This document shows, piece after piece, positions 1 through 9,060 of a stretch of DNA of 64,000 nt (positions are counted from its first letter, which is position 1; the number at the start of each line of letters is the position of its first letter). The notes below the pieces were generated by a model. That model was not told the DNA's origin. It searched no databases and worked only from the letters and a program-made list of their open reading frames with translations. The position numbers and the translations under genes were made by a program. The DNA comes from Liriodendron chinense (taxonomy: Eukaryota; Streptophyta; Magnoliopsida; Magnoliales; Magnoliaceae). The stretch spans positions 4,358,372 to 4,422,371 of the forward strand of contig ML058407.1 of NCBI GenBank assembly GCA_003013855.2, given 5' to 3'.

Positions 1-1
1 T

Positions 2-2935
2 TCTATACATTCTAGTTCGTCTCGACAACCTCAACCTCAGGGCTCCACTACCGAAACATCAAGCTATACCCTACCATGGGAAGGAGATCTCAAAAGAATC
101 CATGATCGTTTTGATGTCATGGAACAGCGATACAAGGCAAATCGGCCATCTACCATCATGGCGGTGATACATCAATCCGAGTCTCCCTTTACTAACGAGG
201 TTATGGAGGCACCGTTACCTAAAAAGTATCGAACGCCCGTTATCACCCCGTATACAGGTATTGGTGATCCTTCTGAACACCTAGAAACATACAGGTCTCT
301 CATGGAGTTGGAGGGATATGGCTCAGAAATCATGTGTAGGGCTTTTTCCCTAACATTGAAAGAAGCAGCTCGTACGTGGTTCCGGGAATTAAAGCCTCGT
401 TCCATCAGCTCCTTTTCCCAGTTATCAGAGATATTCCTTTCTCAATTCATGGGAAGCATTTGCATTAAGAAGCCAGCCTCCCATCTAATGAATTTAAAAC
501 AGCAGCATGGGGAGACAATAAAAGAGTTCACAGTACGATTCACCGCTGAAGCCGTTCAAACTGAAGGTTATACTGAAGAAAAAGGGCTCGCAGCCCTCAT
601 AGCAGGAATAACAAGTGAGAAATTCAGGTTTGCCTTGGATAAAAGCCCGCCGAAAACTATGGCAGAATTCCAAGCCAAAGCCCAGAAATATATCAATGCA
701 GAAGAAGTCGCATTGACGCGTCATGGAATACAAGGTAAGAAACGCAAGCCAGAGGGAACCTCTACTGCAGATAGAAAGAATCGTCGTGATCAGCGTGACC
801 GTTCTCCCAAGAAGCCTTATTCTGGTAAATATCATAACTACACTCCTCTCAATCGATCTCATGAAAAGGTTTTAATGGAGATTAAACACAAGCCATACGT
901 GAAGTGGCCTGCAAAGATCAAATCCGATCCTGAGAAAAGAGACAAGAGCAAATTCTGTTACTTCCACAAAGATCACGGGCATAGAACCCAAGACTGCATC
1001 TCTCTACGAGATCATATTGAAGCCCTTATTCGAAAAGGCCATCTCCAGGATTATGTTGCTCGTAAAAATCGATCACCAGAAAGGGCGAACACCTCGTCTC
1101 GCCAAAAGGAACAATCTCATCATCAAACTGACCAAGAGGACGCTGAGCCTACGGGAGAAATCCGCACCATCATCGGAGGACCAGCTTGCGGGGGCGATTC
1201 TCAAGCTTCAAAAAAAGCATATGCTCGAAAGGCGTCCAAAGAACCCCAGCAAATCTACTGGCTGGAACAGACGTCTAGCTCGTCAAGAACCAGCCATCCT
1301 CCAATTTCCTTCACTCTCAAAGATGCAAAGGGAATTCACTTCCCTCACGAAGACTCCATCGTAGTCACATTGAAGGTATCAAATTATCTGACACATCGAA
1401 TTATGGTGGATACAGGTAGCTCAGCCGATATTCTATACTTGGAGGCTTTCAACAAAATGGCACTTGCCAGAAGCCTTCTCAAGCCAGTATCGACCCCCCT
1501 CGTCGGCTTCGGAGGTGAGGTAGTAACGCCTGAAGGAAGCATCGATCTCCCAGTTACTTTTGGAGAAAGTCCAGCGAAGACCACCGTCTTCATAAACTTC
1601 CTCGTGGTGGACCGAAAATCAGCTTATAACGCCATTTTGGGGCGGCCGTCTCTTACTAAGGTCGGGGCAACCTTGCACCCTTCATATCTGTGTGTCAAAT
1701 TTCCTACCCCAAATGGTATCGGGGTCGTGCGAGGAAGTCAGCAGGAGGCACGGTCTTGCTATCAGATAGCCCTACAGGATCGGAAGAAGGCTCAAGCAAC
1801 ACCCGTTATGGAGATAGCACAAGTTTCACCCAACTTTCCCACCAACACCTCGTTGGATCCGAGAGAGAATGCTCTTAAATCAGGAACTCCTGGGGAAGAA
1901 ACAGTGGCGATTCACTTAACCAAAGGTGACCCATCCAGGGTCGTATACATTGGATCCTCTTTAACCAGTGTCCATCATGAAGGTCTGGTCCGTTTCCTCA
2001 CCGAATACCAGGACGTGTTCGCTTGGTCTCATAAAGATATGCCAGGCATCGACCCCAATGTCATTGTACATCGTCTCAATATCGACCCGAAACATAAGCC
2101 CGTATACCAGCGTCGACGTGCCTTCATTGCAGAAAGACAAATGGTGATCAAGGCTGAAGTCGAGAAGCTACTCACGGTCAATTTCATAAAAGAAGTAGAC
2201 TACCCAGAGTGGGTCGCCAACGTGGTCCTCGTCCGGAAAGCTAATGGCAAATGGAGAATGTGCGTCGACTATTCAGACTTAAACAAAGTATGCCCCAAAG
2301 ATAGCTTCCCGACCCCGCGGATTGACCAGTTGGTCGATTCGACAGCTGGACACGCTCTGCTCAATTTTATGGATGCTGATTCTGGTTATAATCAGATCAT
2401 GATGCATCCACCTGATAGCCAGCATACCGCTTTCATCACAGATCGGGGATTATATTGCTACCAGGTAATGCCGTTCGGCCTTAAAAATGCAGGGGCCACT
2501 TATCAACGTCTCGTCAACAAAATATTCGCTGCTCAAATCGGTAGGAATATGGAAGTTTATGTTGATGATATGCTCGTGAAAAGCACCGTAGAAGACGATC
2601 ATATTTCTGATCTTCGAGAAGCCTTCGACCTAATGAGGAAGTATCAAATGAAATTGAACCCAGAAAAATGTGCGTTTGGAGTGTCTGCAGGAAAGTTTCT
2701 TGGGTTCATGGTCGGCCAGCGCGGAATCGAGGCAAATCCTGAAAAGATAAAAGCATTGATAGAGATGAAATCCCCTACCACTCTGAAGGACGTCCAGCGT
2801 CTGCCTGGTCGCATCGCATCATTGAACAGGTTCATCTCGCGAGCATCTGACAAGTGCTTACCATTCTTCAAACTCCTTCGTGCAACGGCCAAGTCTGATT
2901 GGAAATGGACACCACAGTGTGAAGAGGCTTTTTAA
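2..2935 (+). CDS. Gag, aspartic protease and reverse transcriptase of Tat polyprotein (5' partial)
   Basis: The frame is open from base 2, so the first Met visible (119) is probably internal. Numbering from that Met: a retrotransposon Gag domain at about 44-195; a basic linker; a zinc-knuckle-like C..C/H cluster around 280-293 (CYFHKDHGH..DC); the aspartic protease site VDTGSS with catalytic Asp near 431; and RT from about 640 to the end, with YVDD at 814-817 and the fingers motif VDYSDLNK upstream. Gag packages RNA in cytoplasmic particles, the protease cuts the polyprotein, and RT copies the RNA. The frame ends at TAA 2933-2935 within the RT-RNase H connection (after the residues EEAF). The same frame resumes directly with conserved residues, so this is a nonsense mutation and not a natural end. 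Confidence 0.92.
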   Translation, partial: SIHSSSSRQPQPQGSTTETSSYTLPWEGDLKRIHDRFDVMEQRYKANRPSTIMAVIHQSESPFTNEVMEAPLPKKYRTPVITPYTGIGDPSEHLETYRSLMELEGYGSEIMCRAFSLTLKEAARTWFRELKPRSISSFSQLSEIFLSQFMGSICIKKPASHLMNLKQQHGETIKEFTVRFTAEAVQTEGYTEEKGLAALIAGITSEKFRFALDKSPPKTMAEFQAKAQKYINAEEVALTRHGIQGKKRKPEGTSTADRKNRRDQRDRSPKKPYSGKYHNYTPLNRSHEKVLMEIKHKPYVKWPAKIKSDPEKRDKSKFCYFHKDHGHRTQDCISLRDHIEALIRKGHLQDYVARKNRSPERANTSSRQKEQSHHQTDQEDAEPTGEIRTIIGGPACGGDSQASKKAYARKASKEPQQIYWLEQTSSSSRTSHPPISFTLKDAKGIHFPHEDSIVVTLKVSNYLTHRIMVDTGSSADILYLEAFNKMALARSLLKPVSTPLVGFGGEVVTPEGSIDLPVTFGESPAKTTVFINFLVVDRKSAYNAILGRPSLTKVGATLHPSYLCVKFPTPNGIGVVRGSQQEARSCYQIALQDRKKAQATPVMEIAQVSPNFPTNTSLDPRENALKSGTPGEETVAIHLTKGDPSRVVYIGSSLTSVHHEGLVRFLTEYQDVFAWSHKDMPGIDPNVIVHRLNIDPKHKPVYQRRRAFIAERQMVIKAEVEKLLTVNFIKEVDYPEWVANVVLVRKANGKWRMCVDYSDLNKVCPKDSFPTPRIDQLVDSTAGHALLNFMDADSGYNQIMMHPPDSQHTAFITDRGLYCYQVMPFGLKNAGATYQRLVNKIFAAQIGRNMEVYVDDMLVKSTVEDDHISDLREAFDLMRKYQMKLNPEKCAFGVSAGKFLGFMVGQRGIEANPEKIKALIEMKSPTTLKDVQRLPGRIASLNRFISRASDKCLPFFKLLRATAKSDWKWTPQCEEAF

Positions 2936-2938
2936 CAA

Positions 2939-4015
2939 TTGAAGCTATACATGAGCACACCCCCCATCTTATCTAAACCTGTAGCACATGAGCAACTCAT
3001 TCTTTATCTCTCTGTGTCCACCACGGCCGTTAGCGCCGCTTTAATAAGAAAAGATTCCGGGGTACAAAGGCCCGTTTATTATATCAGTCGAGCAATGGTT
3101 GATGCAGAAACTAGGTATTCTGATATGGAGAAGCTGGCCCTGGCTTTAGTTACGGCAGCTCGAAAACTGCGACCATACTTTCAAGCCCACGCTATTTTAG
3201 TACCAACGAATCATCCATTGCGGCAAGTCCTTCAAAAGCCTGAGGCTTCGGGACGCTTAACTAAATGGGCAGTCGAGATCAGCGAGCACGATATTTCATT
3301 CTGCCCTAGGATCGCGGTAAAGGGCCAGGCCGTGGCTGACTTCATCGCCGAATTCACATACTCTCCTGATGATAATACCATGACCAGCGACCAGCCTCCT
3401 TGGTCACTCTTCGTGGACGGGTCGTCGCGGGCCAGTGGCAGTGGAGCGGGCCTGATTTTACTGGCTCCCGACGGGTCGCATTTCCAATATGCTCTGCGTT
3501 TCGATTCTCGTATCTCAAATAATGAAGCAGAATATGAAGCCCTGATCGTCGGCCTCGAATTGGCCATTGTCCTTGCAATTCAGAATCTGTCAATTCATAG
3601 CGACTCTCAGCTCATTGTCAACCAAGTCCTTGGTGAATTCGAGGCCAAAGAAGAAAGGATGGCCTTCTACAAGTCTCGTGTCCTCATCTTGCTCGCAAAA
3701 CTAAAGACTTATGAAATAATTCATATTCCTCGCGAGAAGAACCAACTTGCCGATTCCCTGGCAAAGCTTGCCTCTGCATCAGAATCTGAGTTATCATATT
3801 CGGTCCCCATCGAGCATCGTCAGAACCTAAGTATCGACCACGCAACTCTCGAGCAAGTAATATCGGTACAATCATCCCAATGCTGGATGGATCCCATCAT
3901 CCTGTATCTCAAAGACGGATACCTACCAGAGGACAAAAAATTCGCCTTCGGGCCACCAGGTATACCTTGCAAGACGGAATATTGTTGCGCAAGAGCTTTT
4001 CCTTGCCCTATTTAA
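2939..4015 (+). CDS. Dual RNase H region of Tat polyprotein (after stop, before frameshift)
   Basis: This is in the same frame as the upstream Gag-RT and separated from it by one stop codon; the Met is not a real start. Residues about 1-140 are a degenerate gypsy-type RNase H/connection domain (SRAMVDAETRYSDMEKLALAL). Residues about 155-280 are a second, archaeal-type RNase H with the acidic set visible: Asp in FVDGSS near 159, Glu in NNEAEYEAL near 196 and Asp in HSDSQLI near 221. The second domain is what places the element in the Tat lineage. RNase H degrades the RNA strand of the RNA-DNA hybrid. The last residues, from about 3945 on, are out-of-frame sequence after a frameshift in a run of six A bases. 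Confidence 0.9.
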   Translation: MKLYMSTPPILSKPVAHEQLILYLSVSTTAVSAALIRKDSGVQRPVYYISRAMVDAETRYSDMEKLALALVTAARKLRPYFQAHAILVPTNHPLRQVLQKPEASGRLTKWAVEISEHDISFCPRIAVKGQAVADFIAEFTYSPDDNTMTSDQPPWSLFVDGSSRASGSGAGLILLAPDGSHFQYALRFDSRISNNEAEYEALIVGLELAIVLAIQNLSIHSDSQLIVNQVLGEFEAKEERMAFYKSRVLILLAKLKTYEIIHIPREKNQLADSLAKLASASESELSYSVPIEHRQNLSIDHATLEQVISVQSSQCWMDPIILYLKDGYLPEDKKFAFGPPGIPCKTEYCCARAFPCPI

Positions 4016-5094
4016 GGTGTCTTCATCCAGAAGAAGCCCTTTGTGTTCTAGACGAAGTACACCAGGGGGCATGTGGTAATCACCTCAGGGGGCGATCCCT
4101 AGCATATAAGGCGATGCGGCAAGGATATTATTGGCCCACTATGAAAGCAGACGTAATTGAATTTTCTAAAAAATGTGATAAGTGCCAACGATATTCACCT
4201 ATACCTCATGTACCGTTCGAGCGGATGACTCCAGTTGATAGCCCTTGGCCTTTCACTCAGTGGGGGGTCGATATCATCGGGCCCTTAACCATGGGAAAGG
4301 GACAAAATAAGTTCGCGATTGTAGCGGTTGATTACTTCACCAAATGGGCCGAGGCAGAACCATTAGCCAAGATTACTGAGAAACAAACTACCAAGTTTAT
4401 ATGGAGAAATATTATATGCCGTTATGGACTCCCCCACACTATAATCACCGACAATGGAACGCAATTCGACAACGCAGCCTTTGACGAATTCTGTGAAAAG
4501 TGGAAGATACGTAATCTCCTCACTTCTCCATATCATCCTCAGGCGAATGGGCAGGTCGAGGCAGTGAATAAAATCATCAAACACCACTTAAAGACTAAAT
4601 TAGGCGAATGTAAAGGTATGTGGCCAGAACTTCTGCCAGAAGTATTATGGGCATATAGGACTACAACTCGTACATCAACGGGTGAAACCCCCTTTTCCTT
4701 AGCATTTGGTGTCGACGCAGTAGTACCAGTGGAAATTCAAGTGCCCTCGTATCGGATCGAGCAATATGACCCCGCGAGTAATCAGGAAGACCTTCGCCTT
4801 CATCTCGATCTCTTGGAAGAACGTAGAAACGCCTCCCAAGTACGAGCGGCAGCATATCAACAACGTATTGCTCGTTATCGAAATGCCAAGGTTCGGCCTA
4901 GATCCTTCCAGCTTGGAGATTTGGTCCTAAGGCAAAAACTCGGAGTCCCTTCTCATTCGCTAGATCCAAATTGGGAAGGCCCTTATCGAGTTATTAGGAT
5001 TGTGCGACCCGGTACCTATTATCTTGAAGACATGCAGGGAAAGCCCGTACGTCGCCCTTGGCATGTGGAACACTTGCTACGATATTATCCCTAG
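3880..5094 (+). CDS. Integrase of Tat polyprotein (frameshifted from upstream pol)
   Basis: The conserved reading starts at about 3945, where it takes over from the preceding frame; the single-base offset lies in the A-run at about 3936-3945. An HHCC zinc finger covers residues about 60-101 (H..H, CDKC). The catalytic core has Asp near 131 (QWGVDIIGPL), Asp near 191 (ITDNGTQF) and Glu near 227 (HPQANGQVE), which gives the D,D(35)E spacing of retroviral-type integrases. A C-terminal DNA-binding region ends with WHVEHLLRYYP, and there is no chromodomain, as expected for Tat. Integrase joins the cDNA to host DNA and makes the 5-bp target duplications seen across this window. The upstream pol breaks make this copy non-functional as a polyprotein. 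Confidence 0.9.
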   Translation: MLDGSHHPVSQRRIPTRGQKIRLRATRYTLQDGILLRKSFSLPYLRCLHPEEALCVLDEVHQGACGNHLRGRSLAYKAMRQGYYWPTMKADVIEFSKKCDKCQRYSPIPHVPFERMTPVDSPWPFTQWGVDIIGPLTMGKGQNKFAIVAVDYFTKWAEAEPLAKITEKQTTKFIWRNIICRYGLPHTIITDNGTQFDNAAFDEFCEKWKIRNLLTSPYHPQANGQVEAVNKIIKHHLKTKLGECKGMWPELLPEVLWAYRTTTRTSTGETPFSLAFGVDAVVPVEIQVPSYRIEQYDPASNQEDLRLHLDLLEERRNASQVRAAAYQQRIARYRNAKVRPRSFQLGDLVLRQKLGVPSHSLDPNWEGPYRVIRIVRPGTYYLEDMQGKPVRRPWHVEHLLRYYP

Positions 5095-5581
5095 ATTCGA
5101 TGTAGTTCATAACAACATTTTATGAATAAAGTGGAAGATATCTTTTGGTCGCTACTCCATTTACTTGGACCTGAATAGCCCTGAAGAGGATGCATACAAT
5201 CCCTTGGCCAATTGCCTACCTTTGGTAGGGTCGAATTCACCTAGGATGGTCGCATTTCCATTTTATGGATGACCATCCTTCTACCCCTGGTAGACTTAGC
5301 CTCAATCGATAGATCAGTCTATCTCCACGAGGGAATGGTCATCACGACCCCCCGGATTGAGCACAATTCATTTCTCAATCGATAGATCAATCTATCTTCA
5401 CTGAGGGAATGGTCATCACGACCCCCCGGGTTGAGCATAACCCATTGAAACAGGAAGGCATTCAGTGCACAAAGGAAAAGAAAGTAAACAAGAACACTTC
5501 CAAAAAATATATTTTCATTAATGTCAAATGATTACAAATATATATGCTCGCAAGTATAAGAGGAGAAAACAAAAGGGAAAG
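5095..5581 (+). repeat. Tat pol-to-aORF spacer with two 73-bp tandem copies
   Basis: There is no ORF here. Two near-identical copies start at 5301 and 5374. Each holds a small inverted repeat (GATAGATC..TCTATC) followed by the phrase GAATGGTCATCACGACCCCC. The region is the 3' untranslated spacer of the Tat element and also the 3' flank of the antisense ORF that ends at 5582. Confidence 0.7.
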
Positions 5582-7768
5582 TCAATCCCTCGGAGGAGGA
5601 GCCGTGCTCTCGACTTCAGGGCCCATTTCTGGAACCCCTCCAGCTTGCGTGGCTTCGGTCGCCTCGTTCTCAGCAGCAGCTTGCTCTTCTGCAGCTATGA
5701 TGGTCGTGACTCGACCAAATTCCCCCATATCGAAGGATGGGATCATTCGTTGCACTACTCGTAATGCAAAGTCGCGACCAGCATCATATGACTCATATCT
5801 TTCATCGTCATATAGCTGCGAATTCCGGAACTCGAAAATTGCTCGAGGACCTTCTTCCGAGAGCATTTTTACAAGGGCGACTTTCTCCTCGTCCCAGTGG
5901 ATTGAGTCGTCCTTGAGCTGTGCGAGAGCGGAGCGCTCTTTCTCCAGGTTCTCGTTGGATTCTTTGAGCTGCGACCTGGCCTCCGCAAGCCGCTTCTCCA
6001 ACGAGATCTTGTCTTGGCGGAAGATCTCCTTCTCTCTCTCTGCCTTCTCCTTCAAATCGGCGAGCTTCGCAAACTTCGAGTCCAAAGCTTGATACCTCTC
6101 GGTCAGAACTTGGACTTTCTCTATGAGGATCTTGATCTCCTCATCTCTCTTGGAGATCACTGCCTCACGGGACTTGAGGAGTTGATCCCTTCCTTGAACT
6201 GCCTTCTCCAAGGCAGTTCTCTTCCCCTCAGCTTCATCTATCACGTGACGGGCGGCAACGATATCACGCCTCATTCGCAGGATAAGATCTAAGCCCTGCA
6301 AAAGTAACGGAGAATGTGAGAAAGTATTCCGGAACGTAACAACAGATAAAAGCAGGGCCTTGACAAGGTCTTACCTGAACCATCCTTACCCCCGCTTCGA
6401 GGAAAAGGTTCTCAGGGCTTGGCTCGGGAAGAGAGCCGAAGGCTTGGGGGGGAACGTTCTCGAACAAGAACTTACATATTGGATGGAGGTGGCGGGGGAT
6501 AGAATATGTCCCACTCCCGGACGGTTGGGCAACGACCAACCCAGCCGGCTCGCTAGGTGGGGGCATCGACTCATGAGCAGGTCCCTGCTCGGCAGCAGGG
6601 ATCAGCTCGCGAGCAGGAGCCGGCTCTCGAGGCTCTATTTGCTCTCGAGCCTCATCAGCTGGGAGGCAGCCGGACCCCGCCCCATCCGGGGAATTATCAG
6701 CAATGTTAATCACTGGCGGTCCAGGTGCGACCACCAATGGGGGAATATTGGGCCCAGCCGGAGCCCCCGCCGTGCTCGCGAGAGGGGCAGGTTGATCACT
6801 ACCCTTACGGACGGGTGGCTGAGATGGTTCGGCAGGTGTTCTCTTCTGCCTTTTGGAGTTCGTGCCCTTCAGTCGGGGCAGCAGACCCCTCTTCTCCCCT
6901 GCCTTCGTCATCTCGGCTTCTCCTCTTGATATTAGGCCCGCTGCTGCAAGTCGCGAGGGAGACAGGCAAGCCTCGATGTGCCTATCACCAACAGGCACCT
7001 TGTACACCTTGACTATCTTCTCGTTGATCCCTCCCTTCAAACTTGGTTTTCTCAAGGCCGGGATACCTGCGAGCAGAAACAAGGGTCAAAGAATGAAGTA
7101 AAACCCTAAAAACTTAAACGGGAGAAAACTGCACAATGTGGGATTGTGCCTAACTTCACAAAAAAAGCGGTTTACTCCTGGGCCCCTGGAAGAAGCAGAC
7201 TCCCAGTTCCCGGATGCATAAAACCAACGTTTTCTCCAGCCGGGATAGTTCGAGGAGGGTTTCCCCAACACGAAGTTATCCCGGTGCCAGTAGCACAGGT
7301 AATACCAGCCTTCGCTGGAAGGTGCTTTCTTCAGACGAAACATGCGGAGGAACTCCTCCGCCGTGAGCTCCCTATTGCCGGCCTGAGCCCAGAGGGCAAA
7401 AGAGCCCAGAACTACCCTCCATCCATTCACAATGAGTTGCCCGGGGGCAATCTTGTAACACCGGAGAACATCGCGTATGAAAGGATGGAGTGGGAGGCGT
7501 ATCCCCAGGATGAGCTGGTACTCATAAAAAGCTACACATCCTGGGGGGGGGGGGAGTCTGGTGTCTCTCCGTCTCCGGGCAATCGGAGAACGACTGAGTC
7601 GGGGATCAGGTATCTCTCCCGTAACTCAGCCAGCCGGTCCTCCGATAGAACAGAGGGATATCCGGCTGCTGTATATCTCCCTGCCGGAACCCTCGCACTG
7701 CTAGAAGTAGAGGATCCGGGGTGGCATCGCCTAGAGGAACGGTGGTCTCGTCAGAGTTCCCAGCCATG
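5582..7768 (-). pseudogene. Spliced antisense ORF of the Tat element, putative gypsy-type transposase-like (PF04195-like) protein
   Basis: Three exons read on the minus strand, antisense to pol. Exon 1 runs from ATG 7768 to about 7160 and carries the conserved block found in plant proteins annotated as putative gypsy-type transposon (FYEYQLILGIRLPLHPF, NGWRVVLGSFALW, WYYLCYWHRDN, WRKRWFYASGNWE). Exon 2 (about 7066-6375) is Pro/Ala-rich and basic. Exon 3 (6295-5582) is a long coiled coil ending at TGA 5582. The intron 6374-6296 has perfect GTAAG..TTGCAG borders and joins in phase; the first intron (about 7160-7067) is less certain. Exon 1 is broken: one frame change near 7715 and another at a run of 12 G bases (7543-7554). 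Extra antisense ORFs at this place are known in plant Tat elements; their function is not known. Confidence 0.75.
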
Positions 7769-7923
7769 AAGGGGTTTTTAAGAAGATTAAGAAAAAGAAA
7801 AGAACCAAGGCCTATACCCAGAAAAGGAAGAGAAGGAGCGCCGGAGGAAGGAGACTGAGAAAAGACTGCAAAAAATTCCTTTCGAAGAGCTTCTGTAGAA
7901 AACCAGAGAAATGGCGGACTCCG

Positions 7924-7933
7924 TATATTTATA
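7924..7933 (-). promoter_or_regulatory. TATA box for the antisense ORF
   Basis: On the minus strand this reads TATAAATATA, about 155 bases upstream of the ATG at 7768. It lies between the antisense ORF and the element's 3' LTR and points away from the LTR, which suggests transcription independent of the sense LTR promoter. Confidence 0.55.
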
Positions 7934-8183
7934 GGCAATCATTCCGCCGCATCTGAGGGCACGTGGCAGTCCCTCCTTCGGCGCAGCACTCGAGCAGGCA
8001 CGCCCATTAACTCCTCAAACACGTGGCGAGTGCCCCTTCATTTTCTGTCTGCGGAAAGGCTGCGGAAAGCTGGCGCTCATTAATTCCAGCCCATCATGTG
8101 AGGTTCCGTTCTCGATGAAGGCAGCGGGCGGTTACGTGTGGTAGTGAGCTAAGTCCTTCCCTTAAAAATTCTTGGCGGCAAGG

Positions 8184-8197
8184 ACTTGGGGGGCATC
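8184..8197 (+). promoter_or_regulatory. Polypurine tract of the Tat element
   Basis: The purine/G-rich tract ACTTGGGGGGCATC sits directly before the LTR terminus TGTTATAGG. It primes plus-strand DNA synthesis. The same GGGGCATC/TGT boundary recurs at 54600-54608 and, on the minus strand, at 27973-27985. Confidence 0.75.
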
Positions 8198-8258
8198 TGT
8201 TATAGGCAAAATAATGGAGATCAACGCTGCTATTAAAATTGTACACGGACGCCCATTC

Positions 8259-8403
8259 GACTCTCGAGATTATTTGATCGAGAGTCGCAGATCGGGTAAA
8301 TACGGAAGTATCCATTGGGCTCTCGAGATCATCTGAGCGAGAGTCGTAGACTGGATAAGCGCGGGACACCCACTCGACTCTCGAGATCATATGCTCGAGA
8401 GTC
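8259..8403. repeat. 58-bp tandem array of 28-nt palindromes in Tat LTR U3
   Basis: Palindromes of the type GACTCTCGAGAT..ATCGAGAGTC lie at 8259-8286, about 8318-8345 and 8376-8403. A fourth at 13178-13205 was pushed away by the solo LTR inserted at 8408. Removing that insertion and one target-site copy puts the fourth unit 58 bases after the third. Each palindrome contains CTCGAG. The array is upstream of the LTR TATA box, so a dimeric factor-binding enhancer is plausible but inferred. Confidence 0.8.
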
Positions 8404-8928
8404 GCAGTGTCACGCCCCAAGTTCGATTCTCGACGTCCATTCGCTGTAACCCGAATTCAGAGGTGGCAGCCTCCGTAGTACCCCGATCTCGGATCCTAAC
8501 CCCACACGCCAGGTTCCGATCCTGGGATACCACAAGGAGGATTTTAGGGTCTAATTTTTTTTTTTTTAAAACATGAGCATCACCATATGAGTACCATCAA
8601 AGACAAACACAATATTTCCACTAAATCATTTCATTTATATACAGTACTGGAAAGTAAATACACAATGCACAAATATAAAAAAAACTGTGCACAATCCGGC
8701 ACCTCCTGCTACTGCACTCCCAACTCCAACTCAACGTTGCTGATACACTCTGGTATAACCTGCAGCGTAACAAATGCGCATAAGCTTCGAACGAAGCTTT
8801 GTGAGTGCGTGTGTGCGTACGCAATGCGTATGACAAACATGATAAATATCAGAGTAAGCAGTAAAGCATGATGAGAAATCTAAATCAAAACTTAGCCTAA
8901 TTAGGCTACACGATCATATGATATGAAT

Positions 8929-9060
8929 AACCAGCCTACAACGACGATGCAAGCATGCAATATAGATAACTAGCCTGCCATGGCTATGCAAGCATGCAAT
9001 ACAGGTAACTAGCCTGCCATGGCTATGCAAGCATGCAATACAGGTAACCAGCCTACCAAG
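8929..9060. repeat. 39-bp tandem repeat in solo LTR A1
   Basis: Three full units and one partial unit of a 39-bp phrase (CCAGCCTGCCATGGCTATGC...) containing GCAAGCATGC. The second copy of this LTR (about 19567-19630) has only one unit plus a partial one, so the number has changed since the copies split. Confidence 0.75.

Noticed and set aside
5544..6092. Long plus-strand ORF rich in Ser
   Set aside because: It is the shadow of the coiled-coil exon of the antisense ORF (5582-6295, minus), which has in-phase splice joints and matching neighbours.
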